A stretch of 61,374 nucleotides of DNA, from assembly GCA_011046135.1 (NCBI GenBank), contig DSBG01000114.1:1-61374 (forward strand). Reading direction: 5' to 3'. The position numbers and the translations under genes were made by a program. This DNA is from Deltaproteobacteria bacterium (GTDB taxonomy: Bacteria; Desulfobacterota; Desulfomonilia; UBA1062). The notes under the pieces are model-generated. The model ran no database searches. It was not told where the DNA came from and worked only from the letters and a program-made list of their open reading frames with translations. Shown in pieces: positions 30,341 to 38,310 of the stretch (position 1 is the first letter of the stretch; every line of letters starts with the position of its first letter).

Positions 30341-30660
30341 ATGGATGTGAACTGGGAAAACTGTGTAACTGCTCTTGAGGACAAGAAAGCAAAAGATGTT
30401 GTGTACTGGACGTGCGGGAGATCTGTTCGTTTACCGAGTACATCATCATCGGCACAGGCATGTCGGACAGGCAGATCAGGGCAATGGCAGACCATGTCAT
30501 CAGCGAATTCGGAAAACCCTTCGGCACAGAGGGACTTGAGCAGGGAAGGTGGGTTCTTTTAGATTACATCACGAGCGTGATTCATATCTTTCAGGATGAT
30601 CTCAGGCACTATTATGATCTGGAAGGCATGTGGTTCGAGGCAAAGAGGCTTCATGGGTGA
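30341..30660 (+). pseudogene. rsfS: Ribosomal silencing factor RsfS, frameshifted
   Basis: The RsfS/Iojap reading is split over two frames. From ATG 30341 it reads MDVNWENCVTALEDKKAKDVV; the family then continues in the -1 frame from about 30400 as LDVREICSFTEYIIIGTGMSDRQ to the stop at 30660. Adding one base near 30397-30401 would restore a protein of 106 residues, the usual length. RsfS binds L14 and blocks subunit joining in starvation. The position between nadD and rlmH is the standard one for rsfS. No slippery heptamer is seen, so a real one-base deletion or a sequencing error is more likely than programmed frameshifting. Confidence 0.88.
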
Positions 30661-31067
30661 AAATCGTCTTCTGTTTTACGGGAAAGACCGTCAAGGGGCC
30701 TGTTTACGAAATCGTTGAAGATTATCGTGCGAGGATCAGGAAATGGGCTGGTGTCGAGATCATCGAGGCAAAGAACCTGAGGCTTCAGTCCCGGGAAGGG
30801 ATTCATCTTCTCCTGAGTCCCTCAGGCCGTACTCTTTCTTCCGAAGAATTCGCGGATATCATACAGAAATCCATGGAGCAGGCAGTAAAACACCTGTTCT
30901 TCTATACGGGCGGCCCTTCGGGTATCTGCAAGGAGATTGCATCGAAGGCAGATATGACCCTTTCATTATCCGCCATGACCTTCAACCATCAACTTGTTCG
31001 TGCCATGCTTCTCGAACAGGTATATCGCGCATTCACCATCATCCGGGGGGAACCCTATCACAAGTAA
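30657..31067 (+). CDS. rlmH: 23S rRNA (pseudouridine-1915-N3)-methyltransferase
   Basis: A 136-residue SPOUT-class methyltransferase. The GTG at 30657 (MKIVFCFTGKT) is chosen because it matches the RlmH N terminus and overlaps the rsfS stop; an upstream ATG at 30630 would add nine residues. LLLSPSGRTLSSEEFAD near residue 61, FFYTGGPSGI near 90, LSLSAMTFNHQLVRAMLLEQVYRAF and the final IIRGEPYHK are family signatures of the SAM-binding knot. It modifies helix 69 of 23S rRNA. It closes the rplU-to-rlmH group. Confidence 0.96.
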   Translation: MKIVFCFTGKTVKGPVYEIVEDYRARIRKWAGVEIIEAKNLRLQSREGIHLLLSPSGRTLSSEEFADIIQKSMEQAVKHLFFYTGGPSGICKEIASKADMTLSLSAMTFNHQLVRAMLLEQVYRAFTIIRGEPYHK

Positions 31068-31116
31068 TAAACGAGCCGGGTAACGATCACCCTCGTGTAC
31101 CAGAGGTGCTCGTGTT

Positions 31117-32256
31117 TCACACGATCGCTGTGTATGCAGGTTCTTTCACGTGATCTTCTCCGGATTCACCGAGCCATCCCTCATTCAAGCGCAATTTCCG
31201 GGAAAAAAAATCACCCATGTTTTTCACGGAGCGTGCCTGGTGAAATTTAAAGTACAGGGTGTCACCCTTTCTCCCCACGATCTCAATTTTACCTCTGCGG
31301 TGAGACATGATGAATTTGAATCGCTTGGAATGCCCATTGAGCATTTTTTTGGAAAGCTCAACTATCTGGTAGGCGCGCAGCAAAGGAACCTGGAAGTGGT
31401 GCATAACCCTCTTCACCGGCCTGCACTGAAAGACATAGTAGGGGTTCACGCCTATTCCCACGAGGGCGTTCTGGAGTGACGCCAGGCATGCAGGGGAGTC
31501 GTTGACTCCCCTGAGAAGAACCGTCTGATTGTTCACTACGATTCCTGCGCTAATGAGCGTATGGACAGCCTCGATGGCCCTTTCAGTGATCTCCCTGGGA
31601 TGGTTGAACTGTGTAACCACGAAGATTCTTCGCTGTTTCGACGAGTGAAAGCGAAGGAGGTGCATGAGTTCAGAATCTTCGATGATTCTGTCCGGCAGAG
31701 TGACAGGGACCCTTGTTCCAAAGCGGACAAAAGAGAGGTGATCAATGGGAGCAAGCATGTCGAGAAACCCTGCTAGGGTTGAAGTGGGCAGAACAAAGGG
31801 ATCACCTCCCGAGATGAGCACATTATTTATTTCCCGGTGGTCTTTCACGTAGATGGCGGCCTCGTCGAAGCGCTGGAGCAGTTCGTTCTGGCTCAATCCC
31901 ACCAGTCTCTTCCGGAAGCAGTGTCTGCAGTACATCGCACATCTGTTTGTGGAGAGAATGAGTGCTGTCTGACCATACTTGTGCTGGAGGCCAGATATCT
32001 TGGTATTCTCTTTCTCTCCACTTGTATCGTAAGAACCGTGGAGATCGAGTTCATCGATGCTTGGGACCGCCATCGCCCGTATGGGATCATACGGGTCGTT
32101 CCTGTCCACCAGGGAGAGGTAGTGGCGCGGAATGCACATCGGGTGACGTTCGATTACCTTCTTGAGTTTTTTCTTCTCGTGGAGCCTGAAGTCCAGAAAA
32201 TGTTCAAGCTCTCCGATGGTGCGGATGCTTTCTTTCAGTTGTGTTTCCCATGTCAT
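31117..32256 (-). CDS. KamA-family radical SAM protein (lysine 2,3-aminomutase-like)
   Basis: A 379-residue radical SAM protein of the KamA/EpmB group. The cluster motif is CAMYCRHCFRKR near residue 107, with ILSTNRC before it; VLISGGDPFVLP near 146 and RFGTRVPVTLPDRI near 178 follow. The usual PLP-lysine motif GGGGK of aminomutases is not seen: the equivalent region reads FKFIMSHRRGKIEIVG. A lysine or beta-lysine aminomutase is therefore doubtful and the substrate is open. It may act on a protein or another amino acid. It is a single-gene unit convergent with rlmH. Confidence 0.82.
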   Translation of the reverse strand: MTWETQLKESIRTIGELEHFLDFRLHEKKKLKKVIERHPMCIPRHYLSLVDRNDPYDPIRAMAVPSIDELDLHGSYDTSGEKENTKISGLQHKYGQTALILSTNRCAMYCRHCFRKRLVGLSQNELLQRFDEAAIYVKDHREINNVLISGGDPFVLPTSTLAGFLDMLAPIDHLSFVRFGTRVPVTLPDRIIEDSELMHLLRFHSSKQRRIFVVTQFNHPREITERAIEAVHTLISAGIVVNNQTVLLRGVNDSPACLASLQNALVGIGVNPYYVFQCRPVKRVMHHFQVPLLRAYQIVELSKKMLNGHSKRFKFIMSHRRGKIEIVGRKGDTLYFKFHQARSVKNMGDFFSRKLRLNEGWLGESGEDHVKEPAYTAIV

Positions 32257-32693
32257 GCCGTTCTCCTTCTCTCAAGGTTACAGAACGCCACCCTTCCTTG
32301 AGTGAGATTCGTTTTCAGCGGGAGTGTCGATTTGAAGATGCGCCTGTCATTGAAACACAACACGATAACGCTGTTTGACGGGCTCAACACAAGAAGTATA
32401 CCAGAGTATCATGTTCTCTTTTTATCATAGCTGAGCGATGATCGCAAGTGTGTGCGAGACACCGAATATTTGTAATCACGAATGAATATTCAGAATAAGT
32501 CCATAGCACAGATTGTTTCAACCCTGACGAGTCTTCCCGGAACCCTGAATGTCTTCTGTCGTAAGATCAGATCACGCCTAGGAGAAAGAGAGAATTGCAC
32601 CTTGCCATGATCCGGAAAGATAGTATATAAAATTTATCTGGACAGACCCTTTGAACTCTCATGCATGTGGGGACGAATCCACAAGGAGGAGCC
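32257..32693. other. Intergenic region between divergent kamA-like gene and helical-domain gene
   Basis: About 435 bases, AT-rich in the middle, between two divergent genes. A promoter toward the plus-strand gene is visible at 32602-32629. I see no RNA gene or coding frame. The AAGGAGGA at about 32683-32690 is the ribosome binding site for the gene at 32694. Confidence 0.5.
32602..32629 (+). promoter_or_regulatory. Promoter for the tandem helical-domain genes
   Basis: TTGCCA at 32602-32607, 16 bases, then TATATA at 32624-32629 followed by AAAT. It lies about 65 bases before the ATG at 32694. Confidence 0.5.
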
Positions 32694-33176
32694 ATGATCT
32701 ATTCAAAACTGATTCAGCTCATAGAAAACAACGCAGATGAATTGAGCCGGAGGCTGTGCAGGGATGTGTTCAGCAGGGAAGAGACGAAGGCATATCGAAA
32801 ATTTTCTGAAGATCTTTTATGTGATCGTGTATTCGATGTCTACAGCAGACTGGGAATGTGGCTCAGCAAGGAAAAACAAACCGGAGAGGTGGAAAGATAC
32901 TATACCGAGCTTGGAAAGAAACGATACAGGGAAGGGATACCGCTGAACGAAGTCGTTCTGACCTTCATGCTGATCAAGAGATACCTGTGGCTGTATGTCA
33001 GGGAGAAGCACTTCTTTGACTCCACGTATGAATGCTACCAGGCCCTGGAAATGAACAACAAGGTTGTCTTGTTTTTTGACCGGGTTATTTTTATTATCTC
33101 AAGAGCATATGAAGAAGAATTGCGCAAAGAACAGCGCGTGAGCGGGGGACTCTTTTCCAGGATTTTCAAGAAATGA
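32694..33176 (+). CDS. RsbRD_N-like all-helical protein, copy 1
   Basis: A 160-residue, apparently all-alpha protein, from an ATG preceded by AAGGAGGA. The layout (IQLIENNADELSRRLCRDV, YYTELGKKRYREGIPLNEV, KRYLWLYVREKHFFDS, LFFDRVIFII) resembles the globin-like N-terminal domain of RsbR-type co-antagonists (RsbRD_N), here as a free-standing protein with no output domain. It ends in a basic tail. The next gene is a clear paralogue. The pair could sense a signal or bind a partner; no ligand residue can be identified. Confidence 0.65.
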   Translation: MIYSKLIQLIENNADELSRRLCRDVFSREETKAYRKFSEDLLCDRVFDVYSRLGMWLSKEKQTGEVERYYTELGKKRYREGIPLNEVVLTFMLIKRYLWLYVREKHFFDSTYECYQALEMNNKVVLFFDRVIFIISRAYEEELRKEQRVSGGLFSRIFKK

Positions 33177-33268
33177 GAGCACAAGCAAAAGCGATTCAAC
33201 CGTTTCCTGGGGATATATTCATCTGGGTTCCAGCATGCCTGATGCATGCATGGTGAAGGGGAGGGTGA

Positions 33269-33757
33269 ATGATTTCTGAAAAAATGGTGCACCTGATCAG
33301 GGAAAATGCGGATGATCTCACCAGGAAGCTCTGCAAGGAACTCATCACGAGAGAGGAGACAAAGAGCTACAGGCTCGTGAATCAGGATCTTCTCTACGAC
33401 AGGGTGTTTGATATCTACATCAGGCTTGATTCATGGCTCCTGGGGGACAAAGTAAAGGGAGAGGTCCGTAACCACTACACCAAACTCGGGAGAAAACGCT
33501 ATGAAGAGGGAATCCCGCTCAATGAGGTCATCATGTCCCTCATGCTCACCAAGCGTCGTATCTGGCTGTATGTGGTGGAAAAGCACTTTTTTGATTCCTC
33601 CTATGAATTCCAGCAGGCCCTGGAATTCAACAACAGGATCGTCCTGTTTTTTGATCGGGCGATCTATTTTACCAGTATCGGATATGAAGATGAGCTGAGG
33701 AAGGCCGTACCGAAATCACCAGGAGGTTTTCTCTCTCGGCTGTTCGGAATGCGTTGA
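33269..33757 (+). CDS. RsbRD_N-like all-helical protein, copy 2
   Basis: A 162-residue paralogue of the preceding gene, collinear over the full length. Shared blocks are HLIRENADDLTRKLCKEL, RDVF/KELI-REETK-Y, TKLGRKRYEEGIPLNEV, KRRIWLYVVEKHFFDSSYE and NNRIVLFFDRAI. It is preceded by AAGGGGAGGG and lies 92 bases after copy 1. The two probably arose by local duplication and have since diverged at about half of the positions by eye. It converges with the ahb/hemB genes seven bases downstream. Confidence 0.65.
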   Translation: MISEKMVHLIRENADDLTRKLCKELITREETKSYRLVNQDLLYDRVFDIYIRLDSWLLGDKVKGEVRNHYTKLGRKRYEEGIPLNEVIMSLMLTKRRIWLYVVEKHFFDSSYEFQQALEFNNRIVLFFDRAIYFTSIGYEDELRKAVPKSPGGFLSRLFGMR

Positions 33758-33763
33758 TTCGGT

Positions 33764-34210
33764 TCACTCCAGGTCGAAGTGCACACGGATCTTGAAGGTC
33801 CTGCGTGCGGGGAGATTCTGGATATCGACTCCAAGTGCTGTCCTGAGTTCTGAAATGATCTCTTCAGCTCTCTTACTTTCCGGTGTTATCAAGGTGAACC
33901 AGCAATTGGGAGAGCCTTGCCGCAGGTAGTTATGAGTCACCTCCTGGTATGCATTCACGGCACGGACATAGTCTTCAATCTTGTCCTGGGGAATCTCTGC
34001 TGCGCAGAGAGTGGAGTACCACCCGAGCCTCTTGGGGTCGATGATTGCTCCGATCCTTCTGATAACCCCCTCCTGTTTCAGAGCATCCATCCTCCTGATG
34101 ACTTCATCCTCCGGGAGATCAAGCTTCCGTGCCACATGGAGATAGGGACGCTGCTGTATTGGGAATGCAGTGTTAACAAGATTCAGGATTTTCTTATCGA
34201 TACTGTCCAT
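33764..34210 (-). CDS. ahbB: Siroheme decarboxylase subunit, AhbA/AhbB family (Lrp/AsnC-like)
   Basis: A 148-residue protein from ATG 34210 (MDSIDKKILNLVN); the frame is open further upstream but that part overlaps ahbD. It has an Lrp-like winged helix (DEVIRRMDALKQEGVIRRIGAIIDPKRLGW) and an AsnC-like ligand domain with VTHNYLRQGSPNCWFTLI, a typical AhbA/B/NirD signature with the active-site His. The family decarboxylates siroheme on the way to heme in anaerobes. Only one of the two expected subunits is here. The last gene of hemB-ahbD-ahb, it starts within the end of ahbD. AhbA versus AhbB cannot be decided with certainty. Confidence 0.82.
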   Translation of the reverse strand: MDSIDKKILNLVNTAFPIQQRPYLHVARKLDLPEDEVIRRMDALKQEGVIRRIGAIIDPKRLGWYSTLCAAEIPQDKIEDYVRAVNAYQEVTHNYLRQGSPNCWFTLITPESKRAEEIISELRTALGVDIQNLPARRTFKIRVHFDLE

Positions 34211-35210
34211 GGATTCGATCTGCCTGTGTGTAAGAGCACAGGGGGTCAGCAGCCATGATGTCACCAGAGATCTCGTAAGCTCGAGCCCGGCAGCCGCCGC
34301 AGACATCAGTGTATCTGCACGTGCCACATGCACCGGTGAGGGCGGTGCTGTCTCTGAGCGAAGTCAGGATTGGGGAGTTCTCCCAGATCTGAGTGAAGGA
34401 GGATTCTCTGAGGGACCCGCAGTTGATCTGCAGGAAACCACAGGGCTGAACGACCCCTCTGGAAGAAACAAAGCCGAATCGAGTTCCTGCAAGACAGCCC
34501 TTGGTTGTTACGTCATCACCTTTTTGGGCCAGGAGCCGGTAAAACTGGGGTGCACACGTTGCTTTGCATTCGATCTCGGCATCCCGATACACTCGATAGA
34601 ATGTCTCGAGAATATCGTGATACTGCTTCACCGTAGCAGCTTCGAGATTTTTTCCTCTTCCCGTTGGCACAAGGAAAAATACGTGCCATGCAACCGCACC
34701 CAGGCCTTTGACAAACGACGGGAAAAATTCTATCTGTTCCACATTCATGGCGGCTACCGTGGTGTTGATCTGGAAGGGAACCCCGGCATCCGAAAGAATG
34801 GTGAGGGCTTGTAATGCACTGGCATAAGAGCCCGGTGTCCCCCTGAAAGCGTCGTGAATATCTGCGGTGAGCCCGTCAATGCTGATAGAAACCCGAACGA
34901 TTCCTGCATCGAGCATTCTGGAGGCAGTTTCCTGCGTAATCAGTGATCCGTTCGTTGCCATGGTCATGCGGAGACCCAATGAGCTTCCATGCCGGGCAAG
35001 CTCGTAGAGATCCTGGCGAATCATGGGATCTCCACCAGAAAGAATGACCATCTTCGTTCCTGCCCGGACAAGTTCATCGAGCAGGAAAATCCCTTCTTGT
35101 GTGGTCAGTTCGTCGGTTTCTGGATTCGGAAGAGAAGATGCCCGGCAGTGAAAGCATGCCTGAGTGCACGCCCTGGTGAGTTCCCATGCAACGATAGAGG
35201 GGCTGCTCAT
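34194..35210 (-). CDS. ahbD: Heme b synthase, radical SAM (AhbD)
   Basis: A 338-residue radical SAM/SPASM protein from ATG 35210 (MSSPSIVAWELTRAC). It oxidatively decarboxylates Fe-coproporphyrin III to heme b. The first cluster motif is TRACTQACFHCRA near residue 13, followed by ILSGGDPMIRQDLY, RVSISIDGL and WHVFFLVPTGRGK. The auxiliary cluster region has CAPQFYRLL, GCLAGTRFGF, QPCGFLQINCGSLRE and CGTCRYTDVCGGCRARAY. These C-terminal blocks match AhbD better than AhbC or NirJ. It overlaps the hemB stop by four bases. Confidence 0.88.
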   Translation of the reverse strand: MSSPSIVAWELTRACTQACFHCRASSLPNPETDELTTQEGIFLLDELVRAGTKMVILSGGDPMIRQDLYELARHGSSLGLRMTMATNGSLITQETASRMLDAGIVRVSISIDGLTADIHDAFRGTPGSYASALQALTILSDAGVPFQINTTVAAMNVEQIEFFPSFVKGLGAVAWHVFFLVPTGRGKNLEAATVKQYHDILETFYRVYRDAEIECKATCAPQFYRLLAQKGDDVTTKGCLAGTRFGFVSSRGVVQPCGFLQINCGSLRESSFTQIWENSPILTSLRDSTALTGACGTCRYTDVCGGCRARAYEISGDIMAADPLCSYTQADRIHGQYR

Positions 35211-36184
35211 GCGATAAGCTCTGAAATCCTTGGAGCAAAATACGTAATGATCATGTCTGCCCCAGCACGTTTTATGGAGGTCACACTTTCCATGATACAG
35301 GAATCTTCGTCGACCCATCCCCTCTGAGCTGCTGCCTTGATCATTGAATATTCTCCTGAGACCTGGTAAGCGCACAGGGGTTCATCGAATTCATCGGCGA
35401 TAACCCGGATGACATCGAGATAGGGAAGAGCGGGTTTAACCATGATGAGGTCAGCCCCCTCTTCGATATCCAGGGCAACTTCACGAAGTGCTTCACGAAC
35501 ATTTGCCGGGTCCATCTGGTGAGATTTCCTGTCACCGAACGAAGGGCTAGATTGTGCCGCTTCTCTGAAAGGGCCATAATAGGATGATGCATACTTTGCA
35601 GAATAACTCAGGATCGGGGTATGTTCGTAGCCACCTTCATCCAGTGCGTCTCGGATGACACCGACTCGTCCATCCATCATGTCGGAGGGAGCGATGATGT
35701 CCGCTCCTGCCTTTGCGTGGGAAAGAGAAACACTGGCAAGAACATCGAGGGTGTCGTCGTTGATCACCTCTCCTTTCTCGTTGAGGATGCCACAGTGTCC
35801 GTGATCGGTATACTCACACAGACAGACATCGGTGATTACAATGAGATCTGGAACCGCGTTCTTGATGACCTGTATGGCCTGCTGCACGACTCCATCTTTT
35901 CTGTGTGAAGAGGTGCCCTGTGCATCCTTGTGCCTTGGGATGCCAAAGAGCAGTACGGCGGGGATACCTTTCGATGTGATGTCCTTTACTACTCCGGGGA
36001 GGATATCGGGGGAACAGCGGAACTGGCCGGGCATGGCATCAATAGGTTCATGTATGGATGTTCCCTCCCTGACGATGATCGGGTAGATGAGAAAATCACG
36101 AGACACTCTCGTCTCTCTGACCATGGATCGGAGTACTTCATTCTTTCGCAGTCTTCGAGGTCTGTGTTCGGGAAACATTGTCAC
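35207..36184 (-). CDS. hemB: Delta-aminolevulinic acid dehydratase (porphobilinogen synthase)
   Basis: A 325-residue HemB that condenses two aminolevulinate molecules into porphobilinogen, the precursor of heme, siroheme and cobalamin. The Cys-rich zinc site is DVCLCEYTDHGHCG near residue 120. The two active lysines lie in ILSYSAKYASSYYGPF near 195 and LIMVKPALPYLDV near 246. GEYSMIKAAAQRGW completes the signature. It is upstream of and coupled to ahbD, so the operon provides both ends of the siroheme-dependent heme route and also feeds cobalamin, which the window's corrinoid protein needs. Confidence 0.97.
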   Translation of the reverse strand: MTMFPEHRPRRLRKNEVLRSMVRETRVSRDFLIYPIIVREGTSIHEPIDAMPGQFRCSPDILPGVVKDITSKGIPAVLLFGIPRHKDAQGTSSHRKDGVVQQAIQVIKNAVPDLIVITDVCLCEYTDHGHCGILNEKGEVINDDTLDVLASVSLSHAKAGADIIAPSDMMDGRVGVIRDALDEGGYEHTPILSYSAKYASSYYGPFREAAQSSPSFGDRKSHQMDPANVREALREVALDIEEGADLIMVKPALPYLDVIRVIADEFDEPLCAYQVSGEYSMIKAAAQRGWVDEDSCIMESVTSIKRAGADMIITYFAPRISELIA

Positions 36185-36252
36185 CCCCCGTAGGAACGTT
36201 TTTTATCAAGCACGAATTGTTTCTTATATCTTTCCACAATTCAAGTTGCAAG

Positions 36253-36867
36253 TCAGGGAATGTGGAATATGACGGGAAGGATATTCAGTGCGTGGAGACG
36301 ATCAATGACAAGAACAAGCATGTACCCGATGGGAAACCACATCACGCTGAAAAAAGACCTGCGAAATGCCCGGGTATCGATGGTGTACGTTCGGGGTTCC
36401 TGGTACAGGGAAAAGCGGGGAATGAAGCAGGGAGTCTTTTCCCTGTACGAAAGAAACGCCACCCCGTGCGTTTCAAGGAGGTGCTTTTCCTCTGCCTTGA
36501 TGGCGAGCGGGTAATAGACGGCAAACAGGAGCAGGATCAGAGCGAGAACGAGAATGTTGTTCGTTGCAATACCGATGCCCAGAGAACCGAGCAGGCTGAA
36601 CAGATAGAGGGGATTTCTCACCATAGAGTACGGTCCGTGCCTGATCAGGTCTTTTGTTTTGTGGCCGCTGATGTAACTGAGCGCCCAGAGACGTCCGAAC
36701 ATGCCGACGAGAACCAGTAAGAAGGAAAACAGTTCTAGGGCGATGTCGGCAACAGGGGGGACGGGGAGTGAAGAGGTACTCAGGACAGTCACGAGCAGGA
36801 TGAGCGCGACCGTGATACGGCTGAGCATAACTCGGTAATCTTTGGTAAAATCAGCAAATATTGACAT
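36253..36867 (-). CDS. Isoprenylcysteine methyltransferase (ICMT)-like membrane protein
   Basis: A 204-residue protein with about four to five membrane segments (residues 16-32, 42-62, 97-118 and 176-190). The conserved ICMT/PEMT core is RHGPYSMVRNPLYLFSLLGSLG near residue 75 and KAEEKHLLETHGVAFLSYREKTPCFIP near 124, the part that binds S-adenosylmethionine. The acceptor in bacteria is not established. It lies 68 bases upstream of hemB on the same strand, so it may be co-transcribed with the heme genes. Confidence 0.75.
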   Translation of the reverse strand: MSIFADFTKDYRVMLSRITVALILLVTVLSTSSLPVPPVADIALELFSFLLVLVGMFGRLWALSYISGHKTKDLIRHGPYSMVRNPLYLFSLLGSLGIGIATNNILVLALILLLFAVYYPLAIKAEEKHLLETHGVAFLSYREKTPCFIPRFSLYQEPRTYTIDTRAFRRSFFSVMWFPIGYMLVLVIDRLHALNILPVIFHIP

Positions 36868-36966
36868 GATTATGGAAAGAATACCTAGGATACCTTGAGG
36901 GAAAAAGTCAATTGAATTTGCAAGGATTGACGATATGGTTCACACATTGATCTCCCCCTGCCTGTG

Positions 36967-37077
36967 ATGAAGAATCGGGAAGCCGTTCGAGCACGGTTTA
37001 TCACTGAATGGTTCGATCTGCCAAGAGAGCCGGTTGACCTCCAGGAGCACTTTGTATTACAAGCCATGAGGGGATAA
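36967..37077 (+). CDS. Possible short ORF upstream of manC
   Basis: ATG 36967 opens a 36-residue frame (MKNREAVRARFITEW, then FDLPREPVDLQEHFVLQAMRG) that ends 19 bases before manC. The composition is protein-like, but there is no good ribosome binding site and no family that I recognise. It could equally be leader sequence of manC. Confidence 0.22.
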   Translation: MKNREAVRARFITEWFDLPREPVDLQEHFVLQAMRG

Positions 37078-37096
37078 CGATATTCACGGGGGGGGT

Positions 37097-38149
37097 ATGG
37101 CCCTGCACACGGTGATTATGGCAGGAGGAAAGGGTGAGCGTCTGTGGCCTCTTTCGACTCCTGAGCATCCAAAACAGCTGATCGCTATTTCCGGTGACAA
37201 GAGCCTGTTACGCGACACGTTCGAACGATCCCTGGTGTTTTCCAAACCAGAGACCATCTACGTGGTCACCGGCGAACTCCTCCGAGGAGAAGTGCTCCGT
37301 CAGATTCCGGAGATACCTGAAGAAAACATTCTTGCAGAACCCTTCGGGAGGAATACGGCTCCCTGCATCGGGTATGCCGGGGTGGTAATCTCTCAAAGGG
37401 ATCCGGAAGGGATCATGATTGTGTTCCCCTCGGATCATACCATAGAGGATGTAGACGGGTTCTCCGAGGTAATTGCAACAGGGGTGCGTGCATTGGAGAC
37501 GTATCCCGAACTTCTCATCACGATCGGTCTCGTTCCCGATAGCCCGGAAACAGGCTATGGCTACATCGCTCCCGGCGAGACCCTCTTCGAAAGCGGGAAG
37601 ATTCTCGTGCATCAGGTTACACGGTTCCACGAGAAACCGACCAGAGAAACGGCTCTCGAATATATTCACAAAGGCTTCCTGTGGAACGGGGGGATGTTTC
37701 TCTGGAAGGTGTCGACTATTTTGAATATGTTTGCACGCCACATGCCTGAAATACACCGGGACCTCATGAGTCTCGAGGATTCGTTGCGTCGTTCATGCCC
37801 GGGAGGGCTCCGAGAATTTTACGAGAGAGCCCCCTCACTATCCATCGACTATGGTGTCATGGAAAAGGCCGAGGAGATTGCGGTTATTCCAGCCCAGTTC
37901 GGATGGAGCGATATCGGGTCATGGGATGCCCTGGGCAGGCATCTCGAATGTGATCAGGACGGTAATGGGGCAAGAGGTGAACATTGTTTCGTTGATTCCC
38001 GGGGGAACGTCACCTCTTCATTTGGGAAGAAGATTGTTCTCGTCGATGTCAATGATCTTGTCGTCGTTGAAGGGAAAGACACGATTCTGGTCTGCCCCAG
38101 GAAGAGTTCCCAGAGGGTCAGTGACATTGCCCGGAAAATTCAGAACTGA
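37097..38149 (+). CDS. manC: Mannose-1-phosphate guanylyltransferase
   Basis: A 350-residue GDP-mannose pyrophosphorylase of the short form, without the C-terminal isomerase domain found in longer ManC. The nucleotidyltransferase motif IMAGGKGERLWPLSTPEHPKQ starts at residue 7; AEPFGRNTAPCIGYA near 83, VFPSDHTIED near 111, FHEKPTRETA near 184, WNGGMFLWK near 203 and SIDYGVMEKAEEIAVIPAQFGWSDIGSWDAL near 256-286 follow. It makes GDP-mannose for envelope polysaccharide. GGGGGG directly precedes the ATG. Confidence 0.94.
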   Translation: MALHTVIMAGGKGERLWPLSTPEHPKQLIAISGDKSLLRDTFERSLVFSKPETIYVVTGELLRGEVLRQIPEIPEENILAEPFGRNTAPCIGYAGVVISQRDPEGIMIVFPSDHTIEDVDGFSEVIATGVRALETYPELLITIGLVPDSPETGYGYIAPGETLFESGKILVHQVTRFHEKPTRETALEYIHKGFLWNGGMFLWKVSTILNMFARHMPEIHRDLMSLEDSLRRSCPGGLREFYERAPSLSIDYGVMEKAEEIAVIPAQFGWSDIGSWDALGRHLECDQDGNGARGEHCFVDSRGNVTSSFGKKIVLVDVNDLVVVEGKDTILVCPRKSSQRVSDIARKIQN

Positions 38150-38310
38150 GAGGTTTTTCTCTGAGCACTCTTCTGCGACATTGCGTGAATCCTGGATTTC
38201 AATTACAGTTTGTCGAATAAAAATCCGATCCCATGGAAGATCGCCCCACAGATCTTCTGCTGAAGATGGTCTTCGGTTGAGGTCAGGATAGGGAGAGAGG
38301 AACTACCGGT

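Noticed and set aside
30341-30660. Programmed -1 frameshifting in rsfS
   Set aside because: No X-XXY-YYZ slippery heptamer or evident downstream structure near the frame change.
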